Shown here piece by piece: positions 11,401 through 23,400 of a stretch of DNA of 64,000 bases (positions are counted from its first letter, which is position 1; every line of letters begins with the position of its first letter). Under the pieces are notes generated by a model. It worked only from the letters and a program-made list of their open reading frames with translations. It searched no databases and was not told the DNA's origin. Source of the stretch: Neoscytalidium dimidiatum (Eukaryota > Ascomycota > Dothideomycetes > Botryosphaeriales > Botryosphaeriaceae); NCBI GenBank assembly GCA_037367355.1, contig CM074699.1, forward strand, positions 2,480,001-2,544,000, given 5' to 3'. The position numbers and the translations under genes are program-made.

Positions 11401-12507
11401 ATACATACGACACCTCGTAAGCTATAGTATATACCCGCCTTTGGCTCGTAGAGACTCACCGGATGTAGAGAGAAAGCACGCATCCCAGCCTGGTGTGACA
11501 GGATCTTGCGCAAGGGAGACAACCTCAGACAGATCAACTACAACACAGCTCCCCTGAAGTTCTCGGACCATCGCCCTGTTTACGCGACCTTTCTCTGCAT
11601 GATTACCATGATCGACGAGAAAAGAAAGGAGCAGCTCAGCAGAGAACTGTATGAACAGCGTAAGGGCATCGTAGGAGATTCCACCGCTGCCGGCCAGGCA
11701 GATGACTCGGAGGAAGAGGATTTGATAGGGTACGACCCGATCGAACCCAGCCTGCCCCCAGCAAGCTCCGACCGTCGTAAATGGTGGCTGGACAACGGCC
11801 AGCCAGCGAAGTCCTTCCTCCGTTCACCTGGCGACAACTTCGTCGCGAACCCCAAGCGGCCGTCCAATCCCTGGGCGCCTTCGCAAGAACCGGATTGGGT
11901 TAAGATCACGGCGCAGAAGAGTAACGGAAGCAGCCTCCAACGCCAGCCCAGCGACGCGCAGTCCACCGCGTCCGGCGTCCGCCGCAAGCTCCCGCCGCCC
12001 CTCGAGCCCACGCGCGTCGGCAGCCCCGCGTCATCGGTCAGGAGCATGCCTGCCGGTCACATCCCAGCCCTGCCTCCCCGGCGCGCGGCCACGGGAGGTC
12101 TGGAAGGCGGTACGTCTGACAGCCGGACGGATCTGGTCATCGGCCTCAACCGCTCGACGTCCAGCGCGTCGACCGGCTCGTCCGGCTCGATCAAGAGGAA
12201 ACCGGCGCCGCCGGTGCCGAAGAAACCGTCCGTCCTCGCGGGCTCAACGTCGCCGAAGGCGGAGAAGAAGCATCAGCAGCAGCAAGTGCCACCGGCGTTG
12301 CCTCCGCCGCGGAGAGCTGGGACGATGGGTGGTGGTGATGGTGGTGGCGGCAAACCGGCTGGCGCGGCGAAGGAGGGCAACGGGCCGCCGTCTTTGCCCC
12401 CGAGGAGAGGGACGGATATGTTGGCTGCGAGTGGTGGGCTGTTGGATGCGGGGGCGGAGGAGGAGATGCAGGGGTTGAAGAATTGGGAGGCGTTGCGGCC
12501 AGCGTGA
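8448..12507 (+). CDS. Synaptojanin-type inositol polyphosphate phosphatase (Sac1 + 5-phosphatase)
   Basis: Eight exons close a 1228-residue frame: 8448-8829, 8887-10118, 10172-10339, 10391-10467, 10524-10902, 10954-11253, 11307-11416 and 11469-12507; introns are 51-57 bp. The Sac1 domain (about residues 60-510) carries the catalytic signature RTNCLDCLDRTN near residue 490, so the 4-phosphatase centre looks intact, unlike yeast Inp51. The 5-phosphatase domain (about 630-925) has WAGTFNLNGKT, GNKGAV, the catalytic WLGDFNYRI, PAWCDRIL and SDHRPVYA. The last 300 residues are Pro/Ser-rich with PxxP clusters and end in a basic/acidic tail. This is the architecture of Inp52/Inp53 and synaptojanin, which remove phosphates from PI(4,5)P2 and other phosphoinositides at the plasma membrane and endocytic sites. 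Confidence 0.95.
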
Positions 12508-13728
12508 AAACGAGAATCATGATGCATAGGACATGGAGTTTCCTGCCAAGGGAAATGGTAGAGTAGATGGGGACAGAGAGAAAAAGAAAACCTTGTTTCG
12601 TATACCCTTGTTGAGTAGACACAGATGGATGGCATAAGAGGGACTGGTTTTGCTCGATGAGACGGAGGTGAGCGTTTTGAACTGTTCGTTTTCTGGCAGG
12701 TGCGCTGTCGATGGACCGTTGATCGGTATCTACGCGCGTGTCGGTGTCGTCGCAGTGCCGTGTTCCACATGCTGATCCATTATGGACAGTGCTGAAGCAT
12801 CAAGGTGGACCAATTGACGAGCAGCGTTAAAGTATGATCGCTTCTCATGATTTTACTCTAGATTCAGCACTTCGTTTTCCGGGAATTGCCGTAACTTTTC
12901 CGGAAACCTTACGAACAAGCCTAGAGGTGCCTGAGGAACTTAAGTGGCTAAGAAAGCACACAACGATCGGGAAAATAGCTGACCTTTTCCCGTGCACGGT
13001 GGCGAGCGGCAGGCCCATATGCCGCTCGATGATAGATAAAGCTCGGGTTCACCAGACTTCTGAATGCCCAACGGACGCCTGACCTCTTCCCCTTCTCATC
13101 GCTCGTGGCTGTGAAGCGTGGTGGCGCAATTTAGGGGAAGAGAGAGAGAGAAAAAAAAAAAAAAGATCGACCAGCCACCGCCCAAGCAAAGGTCCAAGCG
13201 CGTGCGCGAAGATTGTCCACTAAGCTGCGGGATCGTCAACGCCGTCCCGTTCGATCACGTCTGCCTCTAATTCGGCGTCCGAGCGATCATCGTCGTCGCT
13301 GCCGGCCGAATTTCACCGTTTCCTACTCGGAGTGGCAGGACGATGTGCTCCCGAACCAACTCGGCCGGAGCGCCTGGGGAACCGGGTGGGAAAGTGGGGG
13401 GTGGGTTGGGAAAAGCTCGTGACGAGGGCGCGCGGGATAAACTGACGGCTCACGCCGGCGCTCACAGCTGGTGCGGAGGAGAGTGTGGGTGGGTGGGTAA
13501 GTAGGTAGGTAGACAGGCAGGCAGATGTGTTGGTGGCCTGACGTTGGGCTATTCTCGAAGAGGGCATTGGTCGGTGACATTGCGTGCTGGCCCATCTAAA
13601 TTTGCTCGCGTTGTTGACAACAGGACCGTTCGTGCAAAAGGGCAGCAGTTGCGCGCCCATGGCTGGCCTACCACGCATTTTGTTGTATCATCAAGCAAGC
13701 AATAACGTCCCGCAGTGGTTTCGTTTCC

Positions 13729-13771
<43 letters not shown>

Positions 13772-15562
13772 CCCCAGCTGTTGTCACGCGAGCAGCAGGT
13801 TTCATTCGACGCAAAGAGGGAACGAACGGACCGTCCAATCGGTGCGATACCCGTTCGTAACACACCCTGGATCGTCCCACCCGCCAGCAAACATATGGAT
13901 CCCTAACTATGCCTCTCTGTCTTCCTCTCATCCCGGATCTATCGCAAAGCCACGCGGACATGCACTTATGCGCAGTAGTTTGTGCATTTCGGCCGAGAGA
14001 CTCTCCGCAAGGGGAACTCTCTGTAGTAAGGCGCGAGGTGCAGACAAGAAGCTTCTTCTCTAGTGTCCCACACCTTGCGGTTTGCGAGCGGGTAGGAAGA
14101 ATCTCGCAATCGTTGCCTCCGTTCTGTGAGCCGAGGAGGAGGCGGAGGCGCAGTAGTGGCAGAGGGTGGTGCGTTAAAGAAACGGAGGCGTTGATTTACG
14201 CTTTTTCCTTGCCGCCATCGGCGTCATCGTGGGGTTGCTAAGTAGCGCCGTTTTGTAGCTCGGTCCCCTTCCGTAGAACTCCCTCCGCTCCTCCGCCCCT
14301 CCCCGATCTGCGGCCTTTTTTTTTTTTATATTTTTTATTTCTTATGCTGTTGCTGCATGACGCTAGTGTTTTGGCAGGTGGGGAGCAAGGATCAGGAGAG
14401 ATGGGATGGCGGGGAGGGGCAAGCAGCCACAATCGCTCTCCAGCTCCGCTCTCCTTTCGTGGGTGGCGGGGCGAAGGCCGTCGCGGCGCTCGGGGAGAGA
14501 AGAAGGAGGCGGGAGGTTGGGATGGCATAACATATGAGACGCTCACGGCGCCCGGCAAGTCCACTGGTGCGGACTGCTGAGTAGGAAGTAGTGAGCAGGT
14601 TTCTAGCTGGAGGGCCTGATCATCGGGTTCTAGATTTCCTTTTTCCACCCCCCCATACTTATCTGGTCCGTTATGCGTGGAGCCTTTTGGAATATGCCGA
14701 TGCAGATCCTGTTACCGTCTTGGTGATCGGTCGGTACGTAACTCAGGTGCCTATCCTCCTGCAAGTATAGTCGCCGCACTGCAATCCCGACTGTGACCCG
14801 CGAATCGTTGTCATACTCCATATCGGGGAGCTGGTATTGGATTTCGTCCCGTTGGTTGGTCTCATGCGCCATTTGATCAGCTAAGAACACGGACAAGAGC
14901 AACTACGATATCTTCGGCGCCAAAGCGGGCGGCTGAGAATGAGGTACGAATTTCACCGGTCTTTATGCAACCAATATAGTGCATCTGTTACGATCACATC
15001 CCATTAGATCTTGATTACCGAAAGAGACACCGAGAGGAACACCAGTGCTGTGACCCATGAAATCAAACAAAGGAAAACATAAACCAGCCCAGGCTGGTGA
15101 AGCCTAGACTGCCGGTGTAGAAGGGAACATGTGCTGAAAGAAGCGAAACATCATCTATATACTGGGATCCGTACACAAAAATATTTACATAACTGTAGGG
15201 AATGCTGTCGCAGCTGAACTCTTCGTCTCCCGTATCTTCCGAATTGGGGGAAAACGCCGTTACCAAAAAAAAAAAAAAAATCCCGGGGTAGTAGTAGATT
15301 GGTCATCAACATCGCGCCGGCCGTGATCATTAGGTCGTGGAGCTCGTGGCTGTAATCGGACTCTCAATCGAGCCTTGGCATGATTGCTGCGAACAGCAAA
15401 CGAATGGCGCCGCCGAAGCTTCTCCAAACCACGAACAACATACCAGACATGGCATCTGAAGAGTCTGCCGGTAAGGGTTTGCAAAGAAATACAATGCCTG
15501 AAGGAGGACGTAATGGGGTGTCGAGGGGAAGGAAAGAACACGAGAAGCGGTAAGGATTGTCT
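12508..15562. other. 3 kb gene-poor spacer with simple repeats
   Basis: No gene recognised. It holds an A-rich/GA tract at 13139-13164, a GTGG/GTAG/CAGG series at 13483-13525, a (CA)19 tract at 13731-13768, a T tract at 14317-14337 and an A16 tract at 15265-15280. The left end is the 3' flank of the phosphatase gene and the right end that of the minus-strand regulator, so the genes are convergent here. Open frames on either strand lack motifs. Confidence 0.5.
13731..13768. repeat. (CA)19 microsatellite
   Basis: Uninterrupted dinucleotide run ending in CATATCC, inside a gene-free spacer. Confidence 0.97.
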
Positions 15563-18500
15563 TTAGCTCTGGTCACAGAGTGCCGTGACAAAACGGCCGA
15601 CCAGGCGTGAGGTGAAATTGCCTTGCGAGTCGGACGGTATTTGCTTTTGTTGATGGAGGTAGACGTCTGCAAAGAACGAAGTCAATATCGTGTCCTTGTC
15701 CCACCCCGAGGAATTCAACTCACAGTTGTTGTTTACCAGCCTCTTCACATTCTCGGCGAAAACAGCGCAGTTACGCTCAAGTTTGCCAGCCCAGTATGCG
15801 CCATCGCGATGCACGATTGGGTTCTCGCTCTTGCTGCTGCGGCGCATAAAAAGTGCCATGACGAAAGAAAACTTGACGTCGATGGCCTCGCAAGCTCTGT
15901 GCGCCCCTTCACGTGCAAGACGCTCATTCATGCCTTCTGACACGGTCTTGTGGTCCATAACGAGTTGGATTGTTTTCTGCGTATCCTCGTGAACCATGGC
16001 GAGGCCGAGCATTGCACAAAAGGCGGCCGTCCATTTCGCAGGCGGCCACTGAGTTGATTTCTTGAGCATCTGCTGCAGGCGCTTGTACACTTCGTGCATG
16101 GTCGTCTTGTGGAGTCCGCAGAAAAGGTACTTGAGCTGCCTGTTCACGACTCTGGGAGAGCAGAACGGACCGTAATCCGCTGCTGTCCGACGATCGTATC
16201 GAAGACGAGGGAGCACCTGAGCCCGGTTTGCTTCCTCAAGGACAAGCGTGTGACCCATGATGTAGGTAACCACAATAAGCCGACGGACCTCATGAAGAAG
16301 TTGTTTCTGGGTCGAAATCAGCCGCCGCTTTATTATCGGATGATCCATTTATTAACATACCTCATCCTTCGACTCTGGCTTGAGTTCGCGCATATACTCC
16401 AGAAGGCGCAATTGGAAGTCGTATTCATCGTCAGAGCAGTACATTTGCGCAAAGGCGTGGAAGTGATGTTCGACGATGTCATCGAGATATTTGGAATACC
16501 GCTTGATGTCTTCCTGTTCAATCTGCATCATTCCGAGTGGAGGAGAAGGCTTTTCGCGTCGCTGGGAGAGGCCGGTCCTATGGTCCCTGAAGTACTGAAA
16601 TTGGCGTGCAGATTCGTGCGTTTGAGGAATGAACTCATAAGCCTCGCAAACCATCGCTGGAAGGCCCCTCCCAGGGATGAGCTTCAACTTGATGCGAATG
16701 TTAGTCCAGCCAGTCGTATGTTTTCCCACAAACTCTTCGAGCGTTTTGGGTTTGTGTAGATCAGTCAATTGAGCTGCTTGATAGTGTCAGTGTGGTCCAG
16801 AGAGTGCACAGATTGACGCTCTTACAGGGAAGGAAGAACTCCAAGAGGTCCCAGAGCGGAGTTCGATCGCAAGCAAGTTGAGGGTGAGGACCGTTTGCTT
16901 TGTTCTTGCGCTTCTCGCATCGGTGGCATGGATCACCTGGCCCGCACTGTTCGGTCACGTTAGCACTGCGACAGGGTTAGGGGGTCGTCGGGACTGCTCA
17001 CCTTGTCTCTCTGAAGAGCGCACGACCAGCACGCGCCGACCTCCCGCATCGTGTTCGCATCTCTCCTCCTCTCCGGGTCCAGGTGAGAGCCGAGCTGTCT
17101 GCCACCAGACCTTTGCATCCCGTTGGCATGATGCGTGAGGTCTCCTGAGCCGAACATTGGGGGGCTTTCTGACGTCTGCGGCGCATGCTGCGAAGGCGCG
17201 ATAATTGTCGGACTTTCGCTGCCAAATGGGTCGATAAAGCCTGGAGCTTGAGTTGAAGGCACTAATGCATCGGCCACGTGATCCATGGAGATACTGGTGG
17301 AACTGATGGAGGAACGCGGGAGGGAATCTGAGGTAGGGGAGATGAGGCTTGCATCGGCAACGTAATTGGGGAACTGATATTGATCCACGGTGGTGAAGGT
17401 CTGGAGGGACGTATCGATGAAGAGAGACTGCTGGGGCATGATGTTGCTGTTGCCATTGCCCGGATTGATGAAACCGTCCGTGCCGTTACTCTGAACCGAG
17501 AACGAGACGTTATGGCTGGCAGGAAAAGCGGCGGAGAGATCCAACGAAGGTCCCGAGAGGACGGTAGGAGACGGCTCAGGAGAGAGCGAGTGGGTGGTGG
17601 AGGCCGAAAGACTACGGCGAAGCTGTTCCTCGGTGACAGATGGAAGTTGAGAGGGGTTCCCGGGGAAATAGTAACTAGATTCGAAAAGGAGGGCGTCGGA
17701 CTTTCCATCCCAGTTCCCCATTCCGCGGAGAGAATCGCTGCTCCATGGTTGCTGCTGCTGGCGCTCGCCCTGTGGGAAGCCCTTCGCCATATCGAGGTCA
17801 AATTGCGACGGCGACGGGAATCCTGCAACGTCGCCTGCTGGTAGGACGCCAGTCATAACCTGCATACCACTTCGGTCGGAAGGCGAGGGCGAAAAGTCCG
17901 GCGGAGGTTCTGCGACACGATTAACCGGAGCCACATTTGGAGGCACAGAGACAGATGATACCTTGCTGGATGGGGTACTGGACCGGCTGAGCGGGGAAAG
18001 CGGGATCTTGCTGCTGTTGGACGGGCATGGCGGGTTCGTTCGGCATCAGAGGATACAGGTCGGTGATGCGGTCAAAGGAGCCTTGCGAAGGGGCGAGGGG
18101 GCTGTCGAGCGAAGTGATGCTGGACTGCCTAGGGACCATTTCCCAGCTCTGGTCCAGGCCCGGGCTGCTCTGGCTCCACAAGGCAGGATTCATCTCCAGC
18201 AGCTGGTCGATGGAGGCGTTCATCTCGGGCGGGGTGTGGACGGGAACAGAGGCCGGAGAGTTGGAAGCGCTGTCGGCAACATCGGGCTGGACAGGCTGGT
18301 GGAGATTCGGTTGACAGGGCACATTGGGGACGATTCGGTACTGATGGCCTTGGACCAGCGGGGTAATGGGGATTGGCAGGCGAGTGAGCTGATGGGGCGG
18401 TGGGGAGTAGCCAGACTTCAGGGAGCTGTTGGGCGACTTGGAGTAGGCGCGGTCGCTGCCGGCGAAGGAGGACAGGTCGGCAGTGTCTGGCCAGCTCTCG

Positions 18501-18568
18501 GGCGACATGGGAAGGAAGGTGTCGCTGGCAGTATCATGCCATAGTGCGGAAGTAGCGGTGGTGGACAT
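15563..18568 (-). CDS. Zn2Cys6-type transcription regulator with mid-protein zinc cluster
   Basis: Minus-strand exons 17962-18568, 17002-17909, 16826-16946, 16361-16773, 15724-16306 and 15563-15666 close a 911-residue frame; introns are 52, 55, 52, 54 and 57 bp. The first 490 residues are Ser/Pro/Gln-rich and disordered-looking. The cysteine cluster is assembled across an intron: REVGACWSCALQRDK then CGPGDPCHRCEKR, with the sixth Cys after a long loop (LACDRTPLW), giving C-x2-C-x6-C-x5-C-x2-C-x15-C. A helical region of about 370 residues follows. A zinc cluster in the middle of the protein followed by a CDRTxLxDL segment is a known fungal subgroup, of unknown targets. The final intron (15667-15723) is a multiple of three without stop, and the acceptor at 16774 is a NAGNAG site. 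Nuclear location is expected. Confidence 0.88.
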
Positions 18569-18887
18569 TGTTGCCCCGCGAGGTTGTCAGGCAGGCCTTG
18601 GACGCCCTCTAAAACCCATGTGGTCGCGGCGGGGCTCCAGGCTCAAGGCGCTCAAGGCTCAAGGCTCAAGGCTGGAGGCGCAAGCGCGTCGGCGGCGGCG
18701 GCGGCGGCGGCAGGCGGGCAGCGCGGGCAGAGGGCGATAAGCGCGGGATGAGGTCAGAAGGGTCGGCGCGGGACAGAGCAGATGATTAGGAGGTTGGAAC
18801 CTCAGGACAACCCTGTGGAGGATCTTCGAGCGATAGCGTAGATAATTGAAACAGCAGGCCGTGCGTGCGAGGCTGCGGCTCTGGCAG

Positions 18888-18955
18888 GGCAGGGCAGGGC
18901 AGGGCAGGGCAGGCGCGCGACGGGCAGAGCAGCGCAGCGCAGCGCAGCGCAGCAA
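18888..18955. repeat. GGGCA and GCAGC short tandem repeats
   Basis: Five-base GGGCA units (18888-18912) are followed after a short gap by GCAGC units (18930-18955), in the promoter region of the minus-strand regulator. Confidence 0.85.
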
Positions 18956-19964
18956 AGCCGAGAGCAAGCACAGAGTACACGGCAGCGAGGTCTCGACAGG
19001 TGGGGATGCTGACGGGCTAGCCGGCTGCGGACAAGCGCGGCCTCACCGGTCGCGCTGATGGATCGGCCTTATGCGACGACGGGACCCTTGCTGCCTCTGC
19101 CAACCCTCCGCCCGCCGCCCAGATGGCGCGCTCGCAACTATAAAACCACCGCCTCCCTCTAAGGCAGCCCTAATCGACCGCGTCGTTGTCCGCCGCGCGC
19201 AGGCACGCCTCCGAAACTCACCGCCCACGCGCGGCCGCCCGTGGGCTGCTCCGCGGCACCGCCCCCGCCCGGCCTGCTCCCCAGCATCCCGCGACCAGTT
19301 CCAAGCACGCAAGGCTGGACGCAGGCGGCCAATGATAACGTGACAGCTAAGACCCCGGCCGCTGGAGCTGCGTGCCGGGCCGCGACGCCCGCGAAGAATA
19401 AGCGCGTCCTGCAAGTCTTGCGGATGACCGCTCTCAAGGGCGCCACGCATGCCATGCCTGGGGCGCGCGCGCGCGCCGGCCGTGTTGGGCGGCGAGTCCG
19501 CGAGGCTGCCGCGAGTGAGCGAGTGAACGAGGGCGCTGGGCCGGGGTAAAGGAGTGAGCGAGCGAACGAGCGGGTGGGCGGGTGGGGAGGCAGGATGGCT
19601 GCAGCGCGCGAGAGAACGGCCAGGGCTGCACGCCTGAGCGCGAGGCCGCGGCAAGGGCTTGCGACTTGCGACTTGCGACTCGCTGGAGAGCGGCAGCGGG
19701 TCTGTGGTTTCCTGTTGATTGATGATTGCCGGGAGCCTGCCGCCGGACCGTTAGAGCTGGGGCCCACAGCGCCTGAACATGAGTCTGAGCCTGATCCTGA
19801 ATCTGAACCTGAACCTGGCCGAAATTCTCGAGCGACGTGGAGACTGGAGCGTCCGGCCCGGCGTTGGCGCTGAATGCATCGCCCGCGCCTGCCCGCCTGC
19901 CCGCCTGCCCGCCTGCCCGCCTGCTGTCGCTGTCCCGAGCTCTCTCTTTCTTTCTGTGTTTTTG

Positions 19965-19970
<6 letters not shown>

Positions 19971-20019
<49 letters not shown>

Positions 20020-20020
20020 C
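19971..20020. repeat. (TC)17 tract joined to (GC)8 tract
   Basis: A pure TC run at 19971-20004 is followed immediately by alternating GC to 20020. It lies about 415-465 bp upstream of the SMP/C2 gene start. Polypyrimidine and alternating GC are respectively capable of H-DNA and Z-DNA structures. Confidence 0.95.
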
Positions 20021-20434
20021 TCTGTGTTTGTCTCTCTGCGCGTGCACAGCTCCAGCCATGCCGCACAGTCGCGCGGCTCGCAGCGCGCGGCGCAGAGGCT
20101 CTGGAGTAAATAAAAAATAAAAAACCTGCCAGGCATTGGGCCGTCGATCACGTCGTCGATGCGCTTCTGGCGCTGACGACGAGCGCGTCTAGGATTCGGG
20201 ATGAGCGTGCCGAGTTCTAATTCTGTGTGTGAGAGAAGCTTGCCGCAGCTCGGGACTCGACGTCATACCTTAAGACCTCACCCAAACACAACATGCCGTT
20301 TGAACCGTATCCTGCTGAGTTTCCCACCCATAGACGCCTTGATATAGCCAATGTCACCCTTCCTGTGCTCTTTCGCGCCTCTCTCTCGCTTGCTCCACCC
20401 TCCTGACCTGACCTGCTGCACATCTTGATCCCAC

Positions 20435-23400
20435 ATGGCCGGGCGCGACGACACGGAGACGACGAGGCGCGATTTCAAGGCCCCGTACACCCCCCATCAC
20501 CCTGTTCCAACCATCCGCCGCTATCGCGAGGAGAAAGCCCAGCGCGAAGCCCTGAACGCTCCTCCTGCTGCCGACGAAGACGAGTCGACCTGGACTGAGC
20601 GAGCTACAGACACTGCAAAGGCGTACTGGAAGGGCGACAGGCCACAGTCGTCCCGTGAAAGCCCCGAGGGCACTGCTCAGCCGTACCCCAGCCAGAACAA
20701 GAACTCTGCCCACCGGGAAGACGATCAGGATGCGTCTCAGCAACCCGACCGGCAGGACGAGCCAATCGACCGCGCCCACGACGATGCATCACAGAAAGAC
20801 GGTGAAGATGGTGGAGACGTTGCCGAGGATACATCCGAAACACAAATATTAGCGGCACACCCCAAGCAGCGGAGGAAGCAGATGAAAAAGAGAAATGAGG
20901 ACCCAACCGAGCGCACTGTGACCGACCCCGTCACCCACCTGCCCATCACCATTCACGACTTCACCAAGAATGACCTCAAAGGGGCTCCGGAGAACGAGCC
21001 CGCTGCAGGCTCGACTCGACGCACTGCTACCGGCACGAGCGCTAAGGCCAAGGACGACGAAGACCTGCAATCCGAGGCTTCTGAGAGCCAGAGGTATCAT
21101 TCTGGCATGAACATGTTGTTTCCACCACCCGAGTTCGACAATGTTCGCTATGAACTGGCGAGCATTTACAAGACTGCCACCACCGTCGGCCTGTCTCTGG
21201 TAGTCGGCATGACTGCTGTGCTACTGGCTCTTGGCCGGTTGTTCATCCGCTCCGAATTGGGCCTCCATATTTCCATTCCTACCATCCTGATCGCGACGCT
21301 TGGCATTGGTTATGCCACTATTCAGTCAATGCGCGGCTGGATCGACAGAAAAGTGGCTGAGGTGTGGGATGATGAACTTTGGGAATCGGAAAGGCAACGT
21401 GGAAAAGAGCTCGCTAAAGGCCAAATTCCCGAAAGCACCCAGTGGCTGAACTCCTTGTTAGCCTCAATCTGGCCACTGGTCAATCCTGATCTTTTCACCA
21501 GCCTGGCTGACACACTCGAGGTTAGCATCCTCAGCGGTTGAAATCCCTTTAGGGTCCCATGTTAACGCACTATAGGATGTTATGCAAGCTAGTTTGCCAA
21601 AGGTAGTCAGAATGGTCAGCGTGGATGACCTTGGTCAAGGGAGCGAGTCCGTGCGCATCCTCGGAGTTCGTTGGCTCCCCAGCGGTGCTGCAGGCATGTC
21701 TGTCTCCAAAAATGGAAAGCTCAAAGGAAGAGGGGACCCTGAGCGTAGCGACCGCACTGTCCCCGGCCAAGGAGAGGTCGAGCAGAGTTCCGACGGAAAG
21801 AATGCTAGGGACCAAAGTGTGCAGAAGCTCCAGGAAGGTGAAAACATCGAAGAAGGAATGGAGGCTGAGGAAGGCGATTTCGTTAACATGGAGATCGCTT
21901 TTTCCTACCGTGCAAGAACCGCTCGTGGTGGTATTCGCGATCGGGCCAAGAACATGCATCTTTATCTGGCATTCTATCTCCCAGGAAATATCCGACTCCG
22001 TAAGTCTTCCTTCGTCATTCCGTGAATCCATGCTGACTGTGTCAAAACAGCTGTCTGGGTGGAGTTACATGGCCTCGTCGGAACCCTACGTCTGAGGCTT
22101 CAGCTTTGCCCCGACCCTCCATTCTTCAGCCTTTGTACCTTGACTTTCTTAGGTCAACCAAAGGTCGCTGCGTCCTGCATTCCGCTTACCCAACGGGGAC
22201 TCAACATTATGGACCTGCCGCTCATCTCCAACTTCGTTCAAAGCTCGATAGACGCTGCCATGGCCGAATACGTTGCTCCGAAATCTCTCACTCTTGATCT
22301 CAAGGACATGCTCATGGGTGACGACTTCAAGAAAGATACATCGGCTCGCGGAGTTATTGTGGTTCGGATCAAACGAGCTTTTGACTTCAAGGAAGGAGAC
22401 GCTGGGTTTTTATGGAAGAAAGGTTCCACTGATGGTTACGTTTCCGTTGGTTGGGCGAAATTCAGCAAACCTCTATGGTCCACGAGGATTATTCAGTCTG
22501 AGATGGAGCCGGTGTGGGATGAAACAGCATTTGTGCTGGTTACTGCGGACGAGTTGAATGTTGATGAGCGCCTGCGAGTGCAGCTATGGGATTCTGATCG
22601 CACCACTGCCGATGATGATCTTGGAAGGATTGAATTGGATATCAAGCAACTGATGCGATCGCCTGAAAGCCGTGGGAAGATGATGGATAGAGTGGACGGC
22701 TTCAGAGCCCTAACAGCTGGCGAGACCATGCCTGGGCGGTTGGAGTGGAGTGTTGGATATTTTCCCAAAGTTCGCGCTCTCGATTCCCAACTGGCTCAAC
22801 AAGGCGCGGACCCAGAGATCCGTTCTGTGGATCAGCTGAAAAAGGTAGTCGACGAGGAGAGCGAGCATAAACTCCGTGAGGCTAAAAGGGACGAGTCAGC
22901 CGAGCTCGAACAGCAGAAGGCGCAAGATTTCAAGGTATATGTTCCTCGACCATGAGATATGGCAATTTGCTAACAATCGTTTCAGGAGAGAGAAGATCAA
23001 TTACTCATCTCCTCGCCGCCTCCACAGGAGTATCCCAGTGGTATCCTCTCGATTACAATCCATCAGATCACAGGTCTCGAACTTGAGCCAATCAACAAGA
23101 ACAAAGCCAGTAGGCGCGAGTCCGAGAGCGACGAAGAACAAGAAGGCGATGATCTACCGAGCTCCTACTGTACAATCATTCTTAACCACAACAAGGTCTT
23201 TCGTACTCGCACCAAACCAAAGAACTCACAACCTTTCTTCAACGCTGGGTGCGAGCGATTCATCCGTGATTGGAAGAATACCGACATCCACATCTCAGTG
23301 CGTGATTCTCGTGTCCACGAAGACGACCCGCTTCTCGGCATTGTGTACCTACCACTCGGAAAGGTCCTAGCTAAGCGCGCTCAAGTAAACGCATTTTTCC

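Larger units (their letters stand above)
18569..20434. other. Divergent promoter region dense in simple repeats
   Basis: It lies between the minus-strand regulator (start 18568) and the plus-strand SMP/C2 gene (start 20435). It contains GCTCAAG repeats (18648-18675), a GGC run (18692-18712), GGGCA repeats (18888-18912), GCAGC repeats (18930-18955), a CCCGCCTG array (about 19890-19922), GAxCCTGA hexamers (19783-19816) and a long TC run joined to a CG run. Long open frames through this stretch are by-products of low complexity and high GC. Confidence 0.6.

Noticed and set aside
18888..18955. Regular short repeats that might suggest a CRISPR-like array
   Set aside because: Five-base units with no spacers; simple tandem repeats in a eukaryotic promoter.
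19043..20151. Several open frames up to 330 codons on the minus strand and 113 on the plus strand
   Set aside because: They run through TC, GC and CCCGCCTG repeats and give Arg/Glu or Leu/Ser runs only. No family pattern and no splice logic.
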